In this document: positions 62,410 to 64,000 of the stretch, in pieces
How the letters are laid out: each line of letters starts with the position of its first letter
How positions within the stretch are numbered: the stretch's first letter is position 1
Assembly (NCBI GenBank): GCA_023653785.1
Contig: JAMKCH010007133.1
Location: 16,227-80,226, forward strand
DNA length: 64,000 bases
Reading direction: 5' to 3'
DNA from: Ophioderma brevispina
Taxonomy: Eukaryota; Echinodermata; Ophiuroidea; Amphilepidida; Ophiodermatidae
Translations under genes and position numbers: made by a program
Notes under the pieces: model-generated
Told to the model about the DNA's origin: nothing
What the model saw: only the letters and a program-made list of their open reading frames with translations
Database searches by the model: none

Positions 62410-64000
62410 GATTAAGTCAGAGGCGGCATTATACATGTATTTCAATGAGTCAAAAGCTGCCTCATCTCAGGGAGTCACATGGTGAATCATTTCAGTGAGT
62501 TGCAGGCTGTTTTCTCTCCAGTGGCGTACCGACTGGGGGGCAGGGGGCACAAGTTGCCCCCTCTGGCTCGAAAAAGCGGGACGCAGGGGGGGGGGGTAGG
62601 ACACGCCAATTCTTAATTTATCATGATATTACTAAGATCTTTTGAACAAAGGTTTAAGAGATGATTTTTTAATGTCACTGGGACGAGACTGCCATAATAA
62701 ATGCACGTAGCAGTTCCCCAAATTACCGTTTGGAAATCCCCAATGCCCAAATCGAGCAGATCGTGTCCTACCCCCCCTGGCGGGACGATATGGACCAAAA
62801 TATGCATTTACCCTCTTTTGGGGGAATTTCGACCAATTTCAGCCTAAATTTTGGCAAAATTAGAGTAAATTCGGCGATTTCAAGTTCAGACTCTATTGGA
62901 GCAAATCACCGGGACGACTTTTGCGACAAATTTTGCCCCCTCTGTCGGGACGACACTGCTTCTCTCAGGGAGTCAGAGGCTGCCTTATTTCAATGAGTTA
63001 CTCACAAGCTGTCCCATCATAGTGATTCACACACTGTCTCATCTCAGTGAATCAACACGTGACTCAGTGAGCCACATGCTACCTTATCTCAGTGAGTTTC
63101 AGACTGCCTTATCTCATTAGGTCACATACTTTATCTCAGCCAGTCACAGTCTGCCTCATCTTAGTGAGTCACAGCTATCTGTGAGTCCTATAGGCTGAAT
63201 TATCTCATTGAGTCAGTGCTGCCTTATCTCAATGAGTCCCAGGCAACCTTATCTCAGCGAGGCTGCCTCATAATTGAGTCAAAGCTGCCTCAACTTAGTG
63301 AGTCACACCCTGCCTTATCTCAGTGAGTGCCAAGCTGCCTTATCTGATTAAGTCACTCATCTCAGTGTGTTGCAGGCTGAAGTCACCGGTTGCCTCATTT
63401 TAGAGTCACGGATTTCCTTATCTCATTGTGTCTTAGACTTGTCTCATCTCAGGGAGCCGGTGGCTGCCTTATCTCAGTAATCAACAAGCTGCCCCTCATC
63501 ACAGGCATTTCCAAGTTGTTTTATCTTATAAGTCTCAAGCTGCCTCCTCTTAGGGAGTAACAGGCTGCCTCATTTCAGGAAGTCACAAGCTGCCTCATCT
63601 CAGGAGGTCACAGGCTACCTCTACTCAGAAAGTGATAGGATGCCTCATCTCAGGAAGTCACAGGCTACCTCATTTCAGGAAGTCACAGGCTGTCTCATCT
63701 CAGGAGGTCACAGGCTGCCTATCTCAGGTAGTCACAGGCTGCCTATCTCAGGTAGTCACAGGCTGCCTATCTCAGGTAGTCACAGGCTGCCTCATCTCAG
63801 GTAGTCACAGGCTGCCTATCTCAGGTAGTCACAGGCTGCCTCATCTCAGGTAGTCACAGGCTGCCTATCTCAGGAAGTCACAGGCTGCCTATCTCAGGTA
63901 GTTACAGGCTGCCTATCTCAGGTAGTCACAGGCTGCCTATCTCAGGTAGTCACAGGCTGCCTATCTCAGGTAGTCACAGGCTGCCTATCTCAGGTAGTCA
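62410..64000. repeat. 24-26 bp minisatellite graded in uniformity, interrupted by an insertion at about 62519-62955
   Basis: Early units (62410-62518 and 62955-63600) are diverged 25-26 bp forms of CTCAGTGAGTCACAGGCTGCC + TTAT. Later units (from about 63700) are almost identical 24-mers (CTCAGGTAGTCACAGGCTGC + CTAT) and run off the end of the window. The 26- to 24-bp change is loss of CA within CCTCATCTCA. Plus ORFs at 63632-63853 read as SQVVTGCL and GSHRLP repeats, which are artefacts. Confidence 0.93.
62519..62955. mobile_element. GC-richer interspersed sequence inserted in the minisatellite
   Basis: Begins CAGTGGCGTACCGACTGGGGGGCA and is bracketed by related TTGCCCCCTCTGGCTCG (near 62553) and TTTTGCCCCCTCTGTCGGGACGAC (near 62930) segments, with minisatellite units on both sides. 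Composition differs sharply from the array. GGGACGA(C/T) occurs three or more times inside. Its class is unknown. Confidence 0.55.

Noticed and set aside
62294..62485. Poly-aspartate ORF
   Set aside because: GAT microsatellite translation.
62410..64000. CRISPR array
   Set aside because: Head-to-tail 24-26-mers without unique spacers, in a eukaryotic genome: a minisatellite.

Overview
This is AT-rich eukaryotic (animal) genomic DNA and it is gene-poor. No prokaryotic operons, CRISPR arrays or ribosome-binding-site-led gene runs are visible. The one gene that can be named with confidence is a twist-family bHLH gene (22138-22779, + strand). Its bHLH and C-terminal WR motif are almost vertebrate-like. 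Together with the repeat landscape (CR1/L2-like LINEs with (TTGA)n tails, tRNA-derived SINEs, many palindromic MITEs), this suggests a marine invertebrate deuterostome, perhaps an echinoderm or hemichordate. The species cannot be fixed from sequence alone.

Layout. 1-2.06 kb: a long-TIR DNA element (MITE) split by a 5'-truncated LINE. 2.36-2.6 kb: a possible SINE. 5.8-6.3 kb: a decayed 24-bp-type minisatellite. 8.6-9.0 kb: one copy of an interspersed repeat, with its partner at 48.4-48.8 kb. 9.1-9.26 kb: an AAAT/TTAA microsatellite. 9.7-10.8 kb: a second type of LINE relic. 11.0-11.9 and 13.2-13.45 kb: two more copies of the long-TIR MITE. 15.1 and 24.4-24.66 kb: small palindromic elements. 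16.05-17.5 kb (minus strand): the 3' part of a LINE. 21.96-22.82 kb: the twist promoter region, its single coding exon, and a splice donor in the 3' UTR. 23-42 kb: mostly noncoding, either intron or intergenic, with a probable hAT transposase remnant (32.5-32.75 kb), a G-rich array (36.97-37.44 kb) and a local duplication (38.29-39.44 kb). 42429-42718: a convincing terminal coding exon of an unidentified gene. 47.85-48.16 kb: two adjacent palindromes. 48.18-51.1 kb: telomere-like repeats, satellite units in both orientations and a 32-bp-type minisatellite. 52.96-56.36 kb: a nearly complete but mutated endonuclease/RT LINE, followed at once by a larger block of the same minisatellite (56.36-57.56 kb). 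59.84-60.24 kb: a clear tRNA-derived SINE. 62.3-64.0 kb: a GAT microsatellite, then a minisatellite that becomes steadily more uniform toward the window edge.

How the parts fit. Twist is a mesoderm/EMT transcription factor, usually a single coding exon plus a 3' UTR intron, and this copy has that layout. The terminal exon at 42.4 kb may belong to the next gene on the same strand. Everything else recognisable is mobile or repetitive DNA. No new multi-gene system could be supported. The most useful leads are the orphan exon, the nested-insertion chronology, and the arrays that are interrupted, inverted or graded in uniformity.
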